In this document: piece by piece, positions 24,126 to 37,837 of the stretch | How positions within the stretch are numbered: position 1 is the stretch's first letter | Layout: every line of letters begins with the position of its first letter | Source of the DNA: Pegea sp. RAD2-039 | Lineage: Eukaryota; Chordata; Thaliacea; Salpida; Salpidae | DNA: 64,000 nucleotides | Direction: 5' to 3' | NCBI GenBank assembly: GCA_034620365.1 | Contig: JAQGEQ010000078.1 | Location: forward strand, 124,001 to 188,000 | The notes under the pieces: generated by a model | Databases searched by the model: none | Told to the model about the DNA's origin: nothing | Seen by the model: only the letters and a program-made list of their open reading frames with translations | Made by a program: the position numbers and the translations under genes

Positions 24126-25382
24126 CTATAGTATTTCGAATGAAACAGTTTCTCGCGCAATATATAATCTGTGAACGATTAACTCCATCCAAATTTGGCT
24201 AACAGCAACAAGTGGAACACCGGCTCCAGAAACCACATGATAGATTGCATTGTGGTTAAAGTCAATCGGAAATTGACAGAGGCTTGTCTGAAGACCTTCT
24301 GCGGTTAAATCTTGGAGGCAAACACTAGCAAGTACAAATTGAAGTATACCTCCAAGAAGTATAATCCAAACTCCGATGCATCTCAGACACATTGCTCTTT
24401 TGAGAAGCCGATAAGGATGTGTATTTATGAGAAAAGACCTTGATCTTTGTGATATTGCAAAGATGTAAACTAGTGAAAGAGCATAAAAAAGAAGAGAGAT
24501 TTGTAAAAGTATTGAGGGAATTCTCATGTCCCACATCTCATTCCATTTAAGTAGTTTAAATTCCGATAAATTAATTTTTAAGTGATTTCTTTCAACCAAC
24601 TTTTGATAAATAATCGAATCTTCATTAGTGTCCGCCAAAAAGTTTGTTATTGACGAGATTTGAAAGAAGATGTTGACACAGCTTATACTCAGAGCAAATA
24701 AAATAAACAACATCTTGAAAGCTTTTGGCTGGTAACTTGCAAACCATTCAGTTTTAAAAGCTAAAACTTCCCACTGACGTCGAAGAATTAGTTTGGCTTG
24801 CGAGTCGTCAGTAGATGAGCGCGATCTATGTGTGCTACATTCTAGTATATTTCTTAACTCTTTGTTAGTAAGTAAGACATTAAGGGTCATAAGAATAAAA
24901 GTTGACGCAGAGAGCCCACAGAAGATACAAGCAACTGACCACAAAATATGATCCAAAACAACTCCCTTACGAGCTTTTAAATTTGCCCCTAACTCTTCTA
25001 ATGTGTTATTATGAAGATCAGTACTGAAAACCGGTGGAAGATCCAAGTCTTGGACTCTATCATGAACCGACCCACCAATTATAAACATTCCACTAAGTAG
25101 AAACAAAACTAGAGACGTCATTAAGGTCTCACTAGCCACTCTATTATGTAAAGAAAACGTTGCGAGTTTGTTGTGGGAAGCGGTGACGTCTTCATCTAGC
25201 CTGTTGTTTAGTTTCATGGGTTGGTGTAAAGTAGGTTTGCGTTTTGTTTTTTGTTGGATAATAAAGTGAATAATTAAAATGATGATGGCAGTAGTAAGCA
25301 TCAAGGCAGACACAACATAATCTGTTATGTAAGTTCCTTTTGACTCATCTAATCCTCGATGATATTGAAGATTATTTTTCAT
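24126..25382 (-). CDS. Seven-transmembrane protein of unknown function
   Basis: A single coding exon of 418 residues starting at the ATG at 25380-25382. A longer reading back to 25499 exists, but TTTTACAG, a good splice acceptor, ends 15 bases before this ATG, so the upstream part is probably intron or 5' UTR. Hydrophobic segments lie at about residues 21-43, 86-103, 145-171, 222-245, 290-311, 332-355 and 379-404, that is seven helices. A loop with the glycosylation sequon NNT (125-127) separates helices 2 and 3, and a long polar loop follows helix 3. The last helix begins with FNHNAIYH, with two histidines (377 and 382) that recall membrane metal sites of the ceramidase/adiponectin-receptor type; this link is speculative. 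No GPCR motifs (DRY, NPxxY) are seen. I do not recognise the family. Confidence 0.78.
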   Translation of the reverse strand: MKNNLQYHRGLDESKGTYITDYVVSALMLTTAIIILIIHFIIQQKTKRKPTLHQPMKLNNRLDEDVTASHNKLATFSLHNRVASETLMTSLVLFLLSGMFIIGGSVHDRVQDLDLPPVFSTDLHNNTLEELGANLKARKGVVLDHILWSVACIFCGLSASTFILMTLNVLLTNKELRNILECSTHRSRSSTDDSQAKLILRRQWEVLAFKTEWFASYQPKAFKMLFILFALSISCVNIFFQISSITNFLADTNEDSIIYQKLVERNHLKINLSEFKLLKWNEMWDMRIPSILLQISLLFYALSLVYIFAISQRSRSFLINTHPYRLLKRAMCLRCIGVWIILLGGILQFVLASVCLQDLTAEGLQTSLCQFPIDFNHNAIYHVVSGAGVPLVAVSQIWMELIVHRLYIARETVSFEIL

Positions 25383-25499
25383 AATGATTATAATTTTCTG
25401 TAAAATACAAAAGCATATTAGATATTTAGAAGCAACTTTATCAAGAGAAAATCTTTGTTCCTGACTCATCAATTTTTTCCTATTATTTCTTACAGACAC

Positions 25500-28400
25500 T
25501 AGAATCTTCTCGAGCTTTTAGAAAACACAACTTCATACTTTTGCATAAAACTAGAATTTCAAAATCATACTTGGCTTTGAAACTTTTTAACTGTTCCAAA
25601 GTTATTGTAAACTAAACCAATTAAAATTATAAAATATTTCTTCTTTCAAAACTCGGTATGGCCCCAAGGTAATTATTTTAAGATTTTTTAGTTACAAAAT
25701 AAAAAGAAAATAAAGATTAAATTAATGATATCTCTTTTTTGGTCTGCCATAAAGCTTTCTAAACTCACTTTTCTTTATCTTACAAGACTACATAAACATT
25801 TAATGATAAAAAACACCATTTAATAAAGTATCATTTATTGAAAATATTTATGAATTAGATTTTAAAGAATTTAGAGACGTTTCAACCTACATAAATTTTC
25901 TTTCCGGTTTGTATTAATTAAATACATTGAAGAACAATACTAATTATTTGGAATTTTTACATAGATTTCCCATTTAATATCTTATGAAGTATAAACTATT
26001 TAAGCTTCGTATGTTTGATATTTTATCGATTAGAGTATATAGTAGTCTATTAAGGTATTGAAGTACATCTGGATTAGATAGAAAACCCTCCATAATTAAC
26101 CTGATTGGATCTTATCAGCCCTGGTAGTTAGGCCTTGTAGGACAGGGAAAATGTGAAACAAATCTGTTGACTTCGATATCAATGTCCTAAGCTACTGGTG
26201 TGCTTCACTAAACAACAGATATAAGAAATCGGACTTTAGTATATGCTGCTCTTCATTATAATCAAACCCCACGCGTAGGTTTGAAAGAAAGAAGCATGTC
26301 TGCCAACATTCTTTCATCTATTGTTTAGGCCTACGAAACTCAGCCCTGAGAAAGTCAATAATAATATTTATACTTTAATTAAGATCGATTTTAGAAGATC
26401 TTTTTAAATTAGTATCAATAAATAAAAGCATTAAATAAATACACAATAAGAATTTAAAATAACTTTTATACTAAAATATCTTATATTTTACTTTCTATAC
26501 ACTTTATTCAAGCCTGGCTCTAAAGCATTTTCAGTTGGGACAAAAGCTTTACAAGTAGAAAAATGTAAAAAGAATTATACATGATATATTTATACTGATT
26601 TTAATCTTTTTTTCTAATCGAAACTTTTTTCACAAATTATTTTGAGTGTACACCAGTATTTCAAACCTTTGCCTAGAGGCTAGAAGTCAGAATTTAATGT
26701 TAATAATAATAAACTTAGCAATATCTTATAAAGCACCTTGGCATTTCCTTTGAAAAAAACATTGCTTTATATTGGTTATAAAATATTTTAATTTCTTATT
26801 TTGCCATTTCCTGATCAAATATGTCATAGAATAACTTTTCCAAAACCTTTAATGAAAAAATTCTTTTTCTGACTTTGATGAAGATTATTTATTGTGGAAA
26901 TATCAGTTTTTTGTACAGTAACTTCTCATTGAGTACATTACTTTATAAATCTGATGTTTTTGTAAAGAACGTTTAGAAAATTAGATAATCTTTTATAATA
27001 CAATTTAATATCGTTATTTCTCTTATATAACTGCTTAAGTACGAGTTGAAAATGTTGATCAATTAGACCACAATCATTGTTTTATTAATTTCACGATTTG
27101 TATTTTAGATCGGTTCCAGTTCCAGTAAACAGTTCCTATTTGTGTGTAATTTAAAAATCTTGTTAGAAAATATATCGATAAGAATTTTGTTAAACATTTA
27201 ATTCTATTCGCGATAGAATTGATAAAGTTTTTCTTACATTCTTATAGCTCTACTTTAAGTATAAAATGTATTATTATAAATTTACAGTTAAATTTTATAT
27301 TTGAAATATATCATAAACTGTCGTGATTATATGCTGTATGTCATTTGTGTCAAATTGATGTTTTTTAACCTAAATTTAATGTAAAAATTATTGATAACTG
27401 GGAATAAAATGAAAGTATACAATAAAAAAGTCTAAATACTTTAGTATCATCTATTCATTTAATTCTTTTAACAAAATATAATCCAATTTCATAATTAATA
27501 ATTAATTAATCCTCATTTTATTAGCATTCTTTAAAACAAACCTAAATTACAGAAATAACACCGTAATTAAAGCTATGTACCATTTTTTCTAAGCTTGATT
27601 GAATGGGTCAGCAGTGGTACTCCACCGAAATTAATAAAATAATATTTGCAAAATGATCTTGTTGCTTAGTTTAACTACACAGCCTAAACTAATCTATTTT
27701 AGCTCTATATAAAACAAAATTTCCAAAAGTTTTACTCAATCATTGAGAAGATATAAAACGTTGATGTACTAAGAGTTAGTAGAGCGCAAATTATTCGTCA
27801 TAAACAAAACATTTTTTCGTTTAACCTTCAAATACGTTTTTCGTAACTTATAAACGTGTTACTAACGTACTATAAACTCAAATTATCTGTGTTACATTTG
27901 TTTATGTTCGATAAAAATATACTTATTAAAAACTGCTTGATAATAAGTTGGCAATTTTGCTTGAAAATTGGTTTAAGCTTTGTAAATATTAACAAACAAC
28001 ATGATCTCTAAGTCAAAATTTTCAGTTTTCTGATTGTAACATAACTAATTTCAAACAGATTTTCTTTTGATGAGATCAAGTTATTTTTTAATCAAAACTC
28101 CACAACTTAAAGTTTATCCTAATAAATTGATAAAGATCGTTTCCATCTGACAGTGAAATAAATTCTTTTTCACGTATTTGCAAATACAGTTTAAAAACAG
28201 ATGAAGAAAGTAAAGATCAAATTTAGTTTCAACGTCACCACCTTAACTTATAAGAATTAATAGCTACTAAAACTAAATATGATTTAAATTTATCTCAAAG
28301 ACATTTATCTTGTAGACAGAAATGTCTTGGTTGTGGTCTTTCTTACAGTATGTCGATTTTGCAATAATTGCTTTAAAATTAAACCATATCAGAATTTTTA

Positions 28401-31400
28401 TGACAACAAGTTGATGGAATTTGTCATAAAGAAATTAGAATTACTATTTATTCAAAGAATAACTTTGCAGTATTCTTTATTTTTCCAAGTTTTGATTTTT
28501 TTTAACTATGTTTTCTCAGTTTAACTTTAATTTATTTAATAAGTTTTCTGACACAGTACAGTAAATTTTATGCGTTTCGTATATAGATATAAACAAATAA
28601 AAAAAAATTAAATAAAAAAACAAGTTTTCATTTTCATACATAACACTTTTATCAAATTTGAATCCGTGTATTTTGGATAATGTATTTCAAGATGATCAAT
28701 ACTTTCTAGTCTCTGAAAACGTGATCTGTTTTATTTTGTTGTTTTGCATTAAGATTATTTTTGCATTTTAAATAAGTGTATAATTTTCCATTTATTTAAT
28801 ATTATTAGATAAACTGTTATCTTATGATTTTGAAAGAATCTGGTGTTACATTTTCAAAATAATAATAGTAGGGAAAAGTATCTACCAAAATAGTACGCTT
28901 CTAAAGATAATTAAGTTGATAATAAGTGAGTACTTGAAAAAAATACTTCTTTTTTAGTAGGTTGAAGTAATAATTTTTCATTTTATCAGAAAATCTTACG
29001 AAAATATTTATATATGTATGGTTAAGATGTATGTATGTTGTGGTGAAATGATTTTCTAAATATGCATACAAAGTTAAAAAAATATAATCTTTATAATAAT
29101 ATTTTTCTTTACGTTTATATCAGATACAAAAGTTTAAGATTACGGCAAAAACTGTTGTATATTCATTAATTAAATGAATTTGATAAACATAATGTCAATC
29201 ACTTTATTCTTCACTTATTCATTATTTTATTTTTTACTACTATATGCAGCTTGTTACTTAATTTGGGGTCTTTAGAACGATTTACAACTTATGAATATGA
29301 ACAAGTTTATACTAGTTTTATCGAAGTTTTTAAGTTTACTTTTTGGCGGCAAAACTTTTGAAATGGAATTTAAATATGCTGCTAAAAATTATATAGATAT
29401 TTGTTTCGTGAATAAGTTAGAAGAAAGGTTTTGAGAGATATATAGTCATGTAGTAAAAATTCATAGACCAAATTAAGTGTGCTAATTTCTTAAGGCATTA
29501 TTTTGTAAAATTTTAATAAAATATTAATTTCAAAAAAACAAAAAACAGAAGTGTTTTTCAATTAATAAGCTACAACTACTAAAGATACAAAACAGCTTTT
29601 CAAAAGTGATTGTTATGGCTCAAAAGATAATAAAATTAGAAACAAAAAAATAAATCAGAATTAAATGTTACTCTAATCAAAATTGATTTAATTACAATAC
29701 ACAAGTTGATGATGACTTATAAAAGCTAAAAACTCATTACGATTAAAGTTCAAAGTTCAAATTTCCAATTTCTTGAATATATCTTTTTACATTAAAGCTT
29801 ATGTCATCAAAAAATTTTAAATATTTTTATAAATTAAAATCAGATTGTGATTGCTTTATTTGAGTTTGTCTTAGATAAAAATAGTCTTTAAACTAATTAA
29901 AAAACTAATTCTCATAGATTCAAATATATACTATCAAAATAAATTTTAATCAAAAAAATAATTAGAATAATAGTTGATCTAAAAGTCTTATAAGAAGAGT
30001 TTTATCGATTATACAAGAATCATTTTGATGCAAACTATGATTCAATTTGAGTACGCTCAAAACAAATAGTTACTTTAAAAATGATTCGAAGATTTTTTTT
30101 AATTCAAAATTAAATCTAATGACTTTGGAAAAGCTCTTAATTTGAAAATGAAAGTAAATATACGAAACAATTCGTTTCTCTAAAAGTCCTAAATATTTTA
30201 ATTTCGAGTAAGTATTCCGGTATGCTTTAAATTATTGTTGTGTAAAATTATTCTCTTAAATTATGCTCCAGGCTGCATGAGTTCATAACTCGTATTTCGA
30301 TAAAACCTGAAAACTATAATTCAAGTTAAGGTATTGACTTCTACACTGACATACTCAAAAGATTAACCTTTAATATAGTTGTATAATTTTACATAATTGG
30401 TCATCAAATTTCTAAATTTGTTTCAAACAAAAGATGTTTTTTTCTTCTAATTATTTTTTATCAAATTATTTCTTACAATAACTTTGTGCAATTACTTTAA
30501 AAAATGAAAATATTTTGATAGTAAAGTTAAAAGTCAATTAGTAGTAAGAAAAATCTTTAAAATTGTGTCATTAGCACACCAAGTTTTTTGCAAGTGATTT
30601 ATCAGTATTTTATTTTTATTGCCAATATCATTCGACATTTACGTTTTGTTAAAATGAATCTTTCCTATAAAATAAAAACAACTTAAAAAATTGAGTTGTT
30701 CAAATATCAATAAGATGACTTTCAAAACGAAGAGCATCCAAAAACTAAAATTTAAAATATTTCAGTTTATAAGGTGAACAAATTTCATTTAAGAAATTTT
30801 ATAAAAATAATGTTTAAAATAATTTATACACTTTTTTATCAACTAATAAATCTGACTTTTAGTAAATACAGTTGAAATTAATTTTGATCTTTTTTAAAAT
30901 TAATATTTTTCTTTTCAAATGTAACCTGTAAGTTATTTTCAAATGGTCCTTCAACTCTAGATATCAGAAAGTTAATTTATATAATAAGTTAATTAAAAGT
31001 TTTATGATTTAATTTATTTTTTATAAAGTTTATTTCAAAATTATGGTATTTTAACAACACTTTGCACCAATTTTTTAAATAAAAAAAACTAAAACTAGAA
31101 AATGAGCCACTTTTTGTAGATTTCATTTATTGTTATTCATTTTCGATTTGCTGGTTGAAACATGAAACGATTTTTGATCTTGTACTTTCGCAATTTCTTA
31201 AGATTAATATTTCATTTTGTTCATTTATTAAACATTTTATAAGCTAGAGAATAAACGTTTAACCCAAGATTGAATTAACCCACGGAATGAAAAAAAAAAC
31301 TGTCTTTTTGCGAGCTAAAAAAGAATATATTTGAAAATGAACCTGCAAAAATTAAAAGATGATTTTATATTTTTCGAGTTGTTTTTCAAAGTTTTGAAGT

Positions 31401-34400
31401 GCAGTTGCTGAAATAGATTTATGTACTTTGCTATCTAACCATTACAAATCAATAACTTATTCACTTGATGAAATGTGGTTAAGGCTTGATATTAGGTATA
31501 GAAAATAATAAAAAAATTCTAAAGTTTAACATTTCTTAAACTTGTTGAGTAGGGTTTGATATGAATTACATCTTAGAATATTATTTTGCAATTAGTAGCT
31601 ATTCAATTGCAATTATTTTAGCTTTTTCATAAGATTTCATCTTATTTCAAAAGTGTGGTTTTTGAACGTTTAACTTTTTTTCTCGATAATTTTCTAATTA
31701 TAAAAATAAAAAAATTATTCTTAAGATGAAGATTTAAAGATTCATTAATTAATCGAAAATGAATTTAAAATTGAACTCCAAAATTATTTGTAGTTTATTA
31801 TTGTTGATTTTTACCACTAAATAGTATTTAGCTTCTTAACATCTTAGGATTAGTAAGACAAATATGCTTTGATTTGATTTTTCATTTAAAACGTAACTGA
31901 TTTTGAAATAATACTTTCTGCCTTAAACACCAAAACAAGTTAGTCGAGTAACCATTCGAGCAACCATTCTGAAATTTTATATTGATTGTTCAACATTAAC
32001 ATATAAGTTAGCTATCGGATTAAGAAAATCTGATTTTAAACATAGTTAGCAGCTAAAAATTGAAAAAAAGATTATAAAAAGATTATTGTGGTAGTCATAG
32101 GTATATCGAAAAAAGACATTTATTAAAAACTGAAAAATTCAGAATAATTGCAATAATAGAAAATGTAATTCTGAAGTAATCTGAATGTCAAAAGTAGATT
32201 ATCTTCTCTTTATGTTATTGGAACACGTTTATCACGATAAGAACTTTACTGAATATCACAAACACTTCACTTTCGATATTTTGTCATCAGAAAGTATCAT
32301 AAAGTAAAAAAGAAGTGAATTATTAATTTTTGTAAGCTTATTTAATACGTTAAAAACTAAAATTCTTTAGCCAATCATTTTAATCAATTTTACCATAACC
32401 AATTTTATAAAACCAGATACTATTTGTTAAAGATAAAGCTGAACAAGCTCTTTAAATTTATACATAAATTTATTGAATTATTTTGTACTTAACTTAATTT
32501 ACCTTTGAAAGGATTTATTTTTAAAAAGTTTTATTTCAAATCGTAAAAATATCATCAACTAGCATTTTAAACTTTCACCTACCTTCAATATTGACACAAC
32601 ATCAAAATTTAATGTTTTTAATCATTTAAAATGTTTTAATAACAATTCTTTGGTTTTTAAACCGCTAATTCTTTTCAAGCTCAAGTTTTTAGTTAGAAAC
32701 AAAAATATAATAAACTGTTAATATAATAATGCAAAGAAAATAACTTTAATACTGAAAGTTGTCTTTTACACCAACTTTATACATTAAGTCAGTAAACAAA
32801 GTTTTACTTTTATGCTTTGCTGGTTTTTAAATTTCAGAATACTTTTAATTTTAACCGAAAGTTTTTTGATTACTGAATAAGTTTCAAATTTATTTAACGT
32901 TTTATCTTCGTTTGTTTTTTATAATATTTTACTAATCTACTATAAGAACTTATGATAAAAGTTCATGCAAATATTTATATAGATCTTGTAATTTAATTCT
33001 TCTGGTAAACATTTAAAACTATTTTTTATTAAAGACCGATTTGAGACAATCCTATTAACGCTTAATTAATTCTTTATAGAAATCAATAAACTGGTTAAGC
33101 GATATTTTTGTATTTCGTAATAAATTTTAGTTAATTCAGCATAAAAATGCTAAACACAGTGATTTAGAATGTGGTTTTTCTCATAATTAAGTTAAAATGT
33201 TTTTTGTGGAATTCTTAAATGTACAAAAGTTATATAAGTTATAACTATTTTAGTTTTTCCCACTAAAAGTATCTCCCTAGAAATGCTTAGTCAGAGATGA
33301 TTTCATTTCCTTTTATTTGCCACCTCATTGAAAAAATGAATTTATAAATATATGAGACATAATTCAAATGTTTAAACAACAAATATTATTTTATAATTTA
33401 CAGAAATCCTAAAGTTTCTGAAAGGTTTTAATATAAAGCTGAATGTATTTCTTCATACTTTGTCCTCAATAAGTTAAAAAAACTCTTGAACTTGTTGTTT
33501 CTTGGAATATTTTAGCTTAATTACTTGTTAATGATTCCTGATGTAGTTTTATGAAAGATCAGTAAAAGAGTTAGTCCTTATATAGCCCTTACTTTTAGCA
33601 TTTCTACAATAGTAGTTACCAATTATAAATTTCAGAAAATTTATTTATGCTAGTATAATAATGTAAAATATGTTTAATAAACAAACATATCGAAATTTTA
33701 GATACAAATTTCAAAAGTTTCGTCACAAAATATTTTTGATTTTGCTTGAATTAAAAACATTTGGATTATAAAATGAATAAGACTCATTGTTCTCTAAAAT
33801 AATTGTCATAAAATTGACTTAATTTGAATCAAAGCTAGAAGCAATTATTCGGTTCTTCTCGAGTTTAATAGCTTTTTGTGATTTAATCTTTCACTTATAA
33901 ATTAAAAAAAAATTAGGGAGGTCTAGTCTGAAAACAAACTTAAACAGATTTAATTTCTTAAAGTTCAAATAAAAATTTATGTAAATATTTATAAAAAACA
34001 TTAATTCGATTTCTTCATCGTAAATGATTTTACATCTAGTTTAATTTCAAAAGAAAACAAACAAATAGAGTATTAAATAATAAATCTATCAAATAGTTCA
34101 AATTTGATAACTAAAATATATGCCTTAATTTGAAATTTAATTTTTCATTCTGAAAAATATTAATCTTAATAAAATCTTATAAATCTTAATTTTATCTTAA
34201 AATTAAATAAATAGTATCTGTAACATGCAGCAAAATTGATCCCTGATTTGGTATAGATTTGTAATAACTTTTACTAACTAATAGATGGACTATAGACACT
34301 AGGATAATTGTAATCTTTATGTTGAACACATATCGCTTGATTTAAAAAATCATTTTGTATTAATCATACTAGGAAGAATTGAAAAATAGATTTGCTACTA

Positions 34401-37400
34401 TAAATAAGATAAAAGCATTTAAATAAATGTCATGTTTTTCTAAAATTCTGAAAAATCTTCAAATTTTGTTCGGATAATCCGGTATTTAACTTTCATTATT
34501 TTTCAGCTTCAATTACAAGCTTGTTTGAAATATTAAAATGTCAAAGTGAGACTGAGAAATTATCCAATGTTTCTCTTTATTGCAATGACTGTTGTAAGCT
34601 GTTTTTAAAAACCTATAAAATTTTTCATAAATACATCACGCAAACTTTGGTATTTCAACATTTTGTAACCTCTTGTTTCTCACAAATAAAATGTCTTACT
34701 TCTAAAATTGTTTTAACTTAATAAAAAAAATCTCTAAAACTTCAAATATAGAGGCATTACGCAATGTTTTTCCAAAATCAATTGAATATTTAAAATCAAC
34801 TAACAAATTTAATTTTAAAACGTTACAAGCTGAAATTCTTTTCAAAATATCCTGTAAGTTGTACTTTTAGTATTATTAAATAAATGTTTGAAACTTGGAT
34901 AATAGTAAGACACTAAAATGTTTCTAAACTGTTTTTAATCATAAGTATTGCTGCCTTATTTAAATCAAATTTAGATAAAAATTTTCGGAAATTGGTTAAT
35001 AATTTACATACTACGAAAAATATCAGCTTTAAGAATGACGTTTGAATATTGTGTTCTAAATGTCAGTTTGATTTTAAGGAACTAACTTTCGCCAGCTAAT
35101 TGTAAGAAATTTGAAACTACACTTGCTTTAAACCGGGTTTTCCCAACCATATAAAATCAAAAGAAAATTAAATGAAAAAATATCAAATTTGTTTGTTGTA
35201 GTCTGCTTGTCATTTTGTTCAAAACCTTTGGTATTCAAGTCGACCGCTTGAGTATAATTTATATCTATAACATTTATAGCTTATAAGAATAACCAAATAC
35301 TCGTCTGAATTGCTTAAAAGTAATTTTCAACTATACTTTACTAAACCTTTATATCTGATAATGTAATCTGATCTGTACTGTTCTTCTTTATTTTTAATGT
35401 ATTTGTTTGCAATCAGATAAAAAAGACATGCTGTATCAGCTTTCTGTAGTTGCTTCAACCAAGCAATGCATATATAATAAGTTTGGTTAAAGTTAAAGCA
35501 AAAATAAAGAAACATGTGAGTGGTATAATGTGAATAGTAGGCCTTATTATCTGTTGATTTTGAATGTTTAGATAATCTAAGTTATGTCTTTTTACCAGCA
35601 TTTTTCTGAAATTAAAAAAAAATATTTTCAAAGTGTAGTTTACTTTCATTTATTTTAAGTTTAAGAAAATAGCTTTTTGATATCACAAGAGTTAAACAAA
35701 AACTAGAAAGAGCTTTCTTCGGTTTTTTTTTTCAAAACTTTTATGCGCTGTTAGCACGTTAGTACTGTTCAAAGAATGTAAAGGATTTTCTCAAAAACAT
35801 TTTATTAAATTTAATGCCCGCCTTTTTAAATCTTAAGTTTCAAATTTGTGTCATCTCTTATTGCTGTTTTATAAATGCTTTCAAAACACTGGTCAACTAA
35901 ATCATTCTAAAAAAAGGAAGATGTCAAAAATACTTTGATGAAAATGGTTAAAACAAGACATTTTCGAGAACAAAGTCAAATGTTGGATAAAGGCTTGTAC
36001 AGTTCAAAAACACCTGACCAAGCAAACAGAGTGTCCTGTAATCATGCTGACACAGAAACGTGGAGCCATTTATAGATTAAATTTCAATGGTTCGATGATT
36101 ATAAGAAAAGAAAATATTTTTGGCAACACTTATTTAGATAAGTTTCGATTTTTCAAAGTTTACTCTGTATTTTTAGAGTTTTAATTAATTTCATGATTTC
36201 AGTCATAATATTATTTAAAAATATTTTCAATATAAATAAATTTATTTATAATAAATGAACACCAGCTGTAACAATTGATCTAATTATTTTCACATTTTTA
36301 AATTTTGAAATAGTTTACTAATTTTAGTTTAAGCAATTTGTTGACAACCTTTTTAATTTTTATCTTTATCAAATCTTCTTATCAACTTTTCTGTGACTTC
36401 AGATTATTTTTATTGTAGCTTCAAAATTGACAACAAGTTTTCAATTTTAGTTAAAATAAAACCTTCATCTAACCAATTTTTCAACAAAATAAAAGCTGAA
36501 TGCAAAGTATTTTTCTTAAAATCTCTTTTAAAAACATCAAAAATTTATAGTTTGTCATAAGTATGAACAAAATTAATCAATAATAAAAAATTTAAAAACA
36601 ATGAAAGTTATGTATAATTACAGATAAATAATATTTTATATCATTTTTTTATATATATTCGATTTATAGTGCCTATGAAGTGTGTTAGATTGAAGTTTGT
36701 TTAATTATCAGTTTACAATAAAAAGGTTAAGTAAAATAGATCAATATCTTATCATTTAAATTAAAAAAATTGTAGGCTTAAGTCAATTTAAACAAACTAA
36801 ATGTTTAAATGTCCTTGCAAAATTAATCGGTATTTGTAATAAAAAGACTGAAGACTGTCTTAATTTGAACAAATATTAAAAAAAAAACTGCGAAAAAACA
36901 TTATCTCCCGAAATAATGACAACATATTTGATGATTTAAAAGGAAGTTTTATTTCCTGCTGAATCATTGATTTTTTTGATAAATAATGAAGAATCTTTAA
37001 AAAAGGTTTTTTATGAAGTTAACTTCAAAGTTTTTTTATTTTTTTGCAGTCAGTATTTTATTGAGTATAATATTTCTAAATGGGATTTTAGATTTAAACG
37101 ATCACTAAACCCAATTTATAAAGTATTTGAATTATTGTTCAGATCGATTTTTTTATTGTTTCATAAATAATTTCATAACAACATAGTTGTGAGTATTTTT
37201 GGCCTGACTCTATTTTAATTAAAATTTTTTTTTATATGATTAATTTAATTAAAATTTATGGAGCTTTTGTTAAAGATGCTTTGATCTGATAATATAAGTT
37301 TAATAAATAAGTGATCAAGTCAAAAGCAATAATATTTTTCACTTACAAAACTAGAAAGACCTTATTGATTAACGACGGTATGAATTACTCATAAAATGTC

Positions 37401-37837
37401 GGTTTGCGGTTTTGCATTTTTATGAAAACTTATTTCATGTACCAAAATATTTTAATCTTTAATATCGTCTTTTAATACTGTCTTTAAAAACATCAACAAC
37501 ATTTTAAGACTACGACAATTCTAAACCAACTATTACAAATCAAAAAGCTTCAGTCATTAGAATATCCAAAATTTTCGGAAAATAAGATAGTTGAATATTA
37601 GAAGTATATCAGATATTCAAATATATTCCATACATTATAGAGAAATTATTATTTTTTTGATTAAGATAAAAGATGAGTCTTCTTAAAAAAGAAATGATTT
37701 ATACTATCTTATGGATTAATTAAACCAAAATCATAACACATAATAAATTTCTCTTTAATTTTGATGCTATTTTATATTGTTTTTATCTGCTACAATTTAA
37801 TACACTATTTTAGGAATAAGTCGTCTTCAGAAAAAAT
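25500..37837. other. 12-kb gene-poor AT-rich region
   Basis: No gene could be supported in this long stretch. Open frames are short and Lys/Asn/Ile/Phe-rich, as expected by chance. Two patches stand out by base composition, near 26.1-26.35 kb and near 35.99-36.08 kb. One frame at 34.5 kb (34521-34721) is preceded by an acceptor-like TTTTTCAG and is Cys-rich at its start, but has no partner exon. The region may hold distal regulatory DNA or very old transposon debris. Confidence 0.45.
26095..26350. other. Compositionally distinct insert, origin unknown
   Basis: About 250 bases visibly richer in G and C than the flanking sequence, with words such as CCCTGGTAGTTAGGCC and CCCCACGCGTAGG. No open reading frame of useful length runs through it on either strand. 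It may be a decayed mobile element or a non-coding RNA. I found no second copy in the window. Confidence 0.3.

Noticed and set aside
24325-24534. 69-codon minus-strand frame inside the seven-helix protein gene
   Set aside because: Out-of-frame shadow of the 418-residue coding region.
34521-34721. 66-codon plus-strand frame preceded by an acceptor-like TTTTTCAG
   Set aside because: No donor at a sensible place, no partner exon in several kb, no recognised family. A real isolated exon cannot be excluded.
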